The position numbers were made by a program, and so were the translations under genes. A stretch of 64,000 nucleotides of DNA from Oceaniglobus ichthyenteri (GTDB lineage: Bacteria; Pseudomonadota; Alphaproteobacteria; Rhodobacterales; Rhodobacteraceae), in contig NZ_QAGK01000005.1 in the NCBI RefSeq assembly GCF_003057885.1, positions 186,001 through 250,000 on the forward strand, read 5' to 3'. The notes beneath the pieces are model-generated. The model was not told the DNA's origin. It saw only the letters and a list, made by a program, of their open reading frames with translations, and did not search any database. This document shows, piece after piece, positions 63,829-64,000 of this stretch; the stretch's first letter is position 1; each line of letters begins with the position of its first letter.

Positions 63829-64000
63829 ATGAAGAGTCTTCGTCGTCGGAAATTTGGGTTTGGCCCGCTGACCGTGTTGGCCGGATTATTGCTGATCTCC
63901 AGCATACTGCGTTTTTTTGGCGGGCCCGCAGCCGCCATCGCCAAGGAAGTGGGCGATTTTCGTGCCGCAGCGCCGGGCCTCAGCGCGCCAAGTGAATGCA
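63829..64000 (+). CDS. Membrane-anchored protein, cut by the right edge (MotE-like context)
   Basis: The 57 codons visible start at an ATG with GAAGGGG upstream. They give a basic start (MKSLRRRKFGFG), one hydrophobic segment (PLTVLAGLLLISSILRFFGG) and the start of an extracytoplasmic part (AKEVGDFRAAAPGLS). The rest is missing. In related clusters this place holds a MotE-like stator-linked protein; only context supports that here. Confidence 0.7.
   Translation, partial: MKSLRRRKFGFGPLTVLAGLLLISSILRFFGGPAAAIAKEVGDFRAAAPGLSAPSEC

Noticed and set aside
1-64000. tRNA or rRNA genes, CRISPR arrays, insertion sequences, prophage
   Set aside because: Reading the gaps showed no cloverleaf or T-loop motifs, no regular spacer repeats, no transposase or integrase frames, and no terminal inverted repeats.

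Overview
The window is GC-rich, gene-dense chromosomal DNA. It looks like a marine alphaproteobacterium of the Roseobacter group (Rhodobacteraceae). The reasons are a Shemin-type 5-aminolevulinate synthase next to a cytochrome c2 gene, a NaChBac-type sodium channel, the secA/ppiC/argJ/mutT block, the rimP-nusA-ylxR-infB block, and an alphaproteobacterial-type heat-shock promoter before dnaKJ. The species cannot be fixed from the sequence. No rRNA, tRNA, CRISPR array, insertion sequence or prophage was seen.

Layout. 1-2.6 kb: truncated idi, then hemA and a cytochrome c2 gene, a set usually found at the edge of a photosynthesis gene cluster. 2.6-10.8 kb: a DMT exporter, a small DUF6434-like protein, two NUDIX enzymes, Hsp33, the CCA-adding enzyme and a pair of ABC exporters. 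10.9-16.3 kb: an RNA methyltransferase followed at once by a voltage-gated sodium channel, then an envelope group (two L,D-transpeptidases and a CAP protein), a small secreted protein and ferrochelatase. 16.3-22.3 kb: methyltransferase, ComF, glutaredoxin, MarR, UbiG, proline iminopeptidase and a hybrid histidine kinase. 22.4-28 kb: the rimP-nusA-ylxR-infB operon, whose leader holds a possible attenuator. 28-36 kb: mutT, argJ (with a 14-base homopolymer just after its start), a secreted PpiC-type isomerase, secA, and a secreted two-gene unit with a PstS/OmpA fusion. 36-43.2 kb: radC, dnaJ, dnaK, an AlkB-like dioxygenase, an SH3 protein, an orphan ABC-2 permease and cysQ.

43.3-59.4 kb is the most unusual part. 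A Na+/phosphate symporter is followed by a five-gene overlapping run: binding protein, fused double permease, ATPase, beta-CASP metallo-beta-lactamase and SurE nucleotidase. A two-domain protein with a HAD fold that has lost its catalytic residues follows. I infer an uptake and processing system for a phosphorylated or nucleotide-like compound, but the substrate is not shown. Next comes a SorC-regulated catabolic operon on the minus strand: SAF-domain oxidoreductase, E1-alpha, E1-beta, and an E2 fused to an alpha/beta-hydrolase. It is divergent from a class V aminotransferase across a short region holding a perfect palindromic operator candidate.

59.5-64 kb is part of a flagellar cluster: fliF-fliH-fliN-fliP on the minus strand and fliL plus two further genes on the plus strand, running off the right edge. 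Many junctions show 1-13 base stop/start overlaps, so translational coupling is common here.
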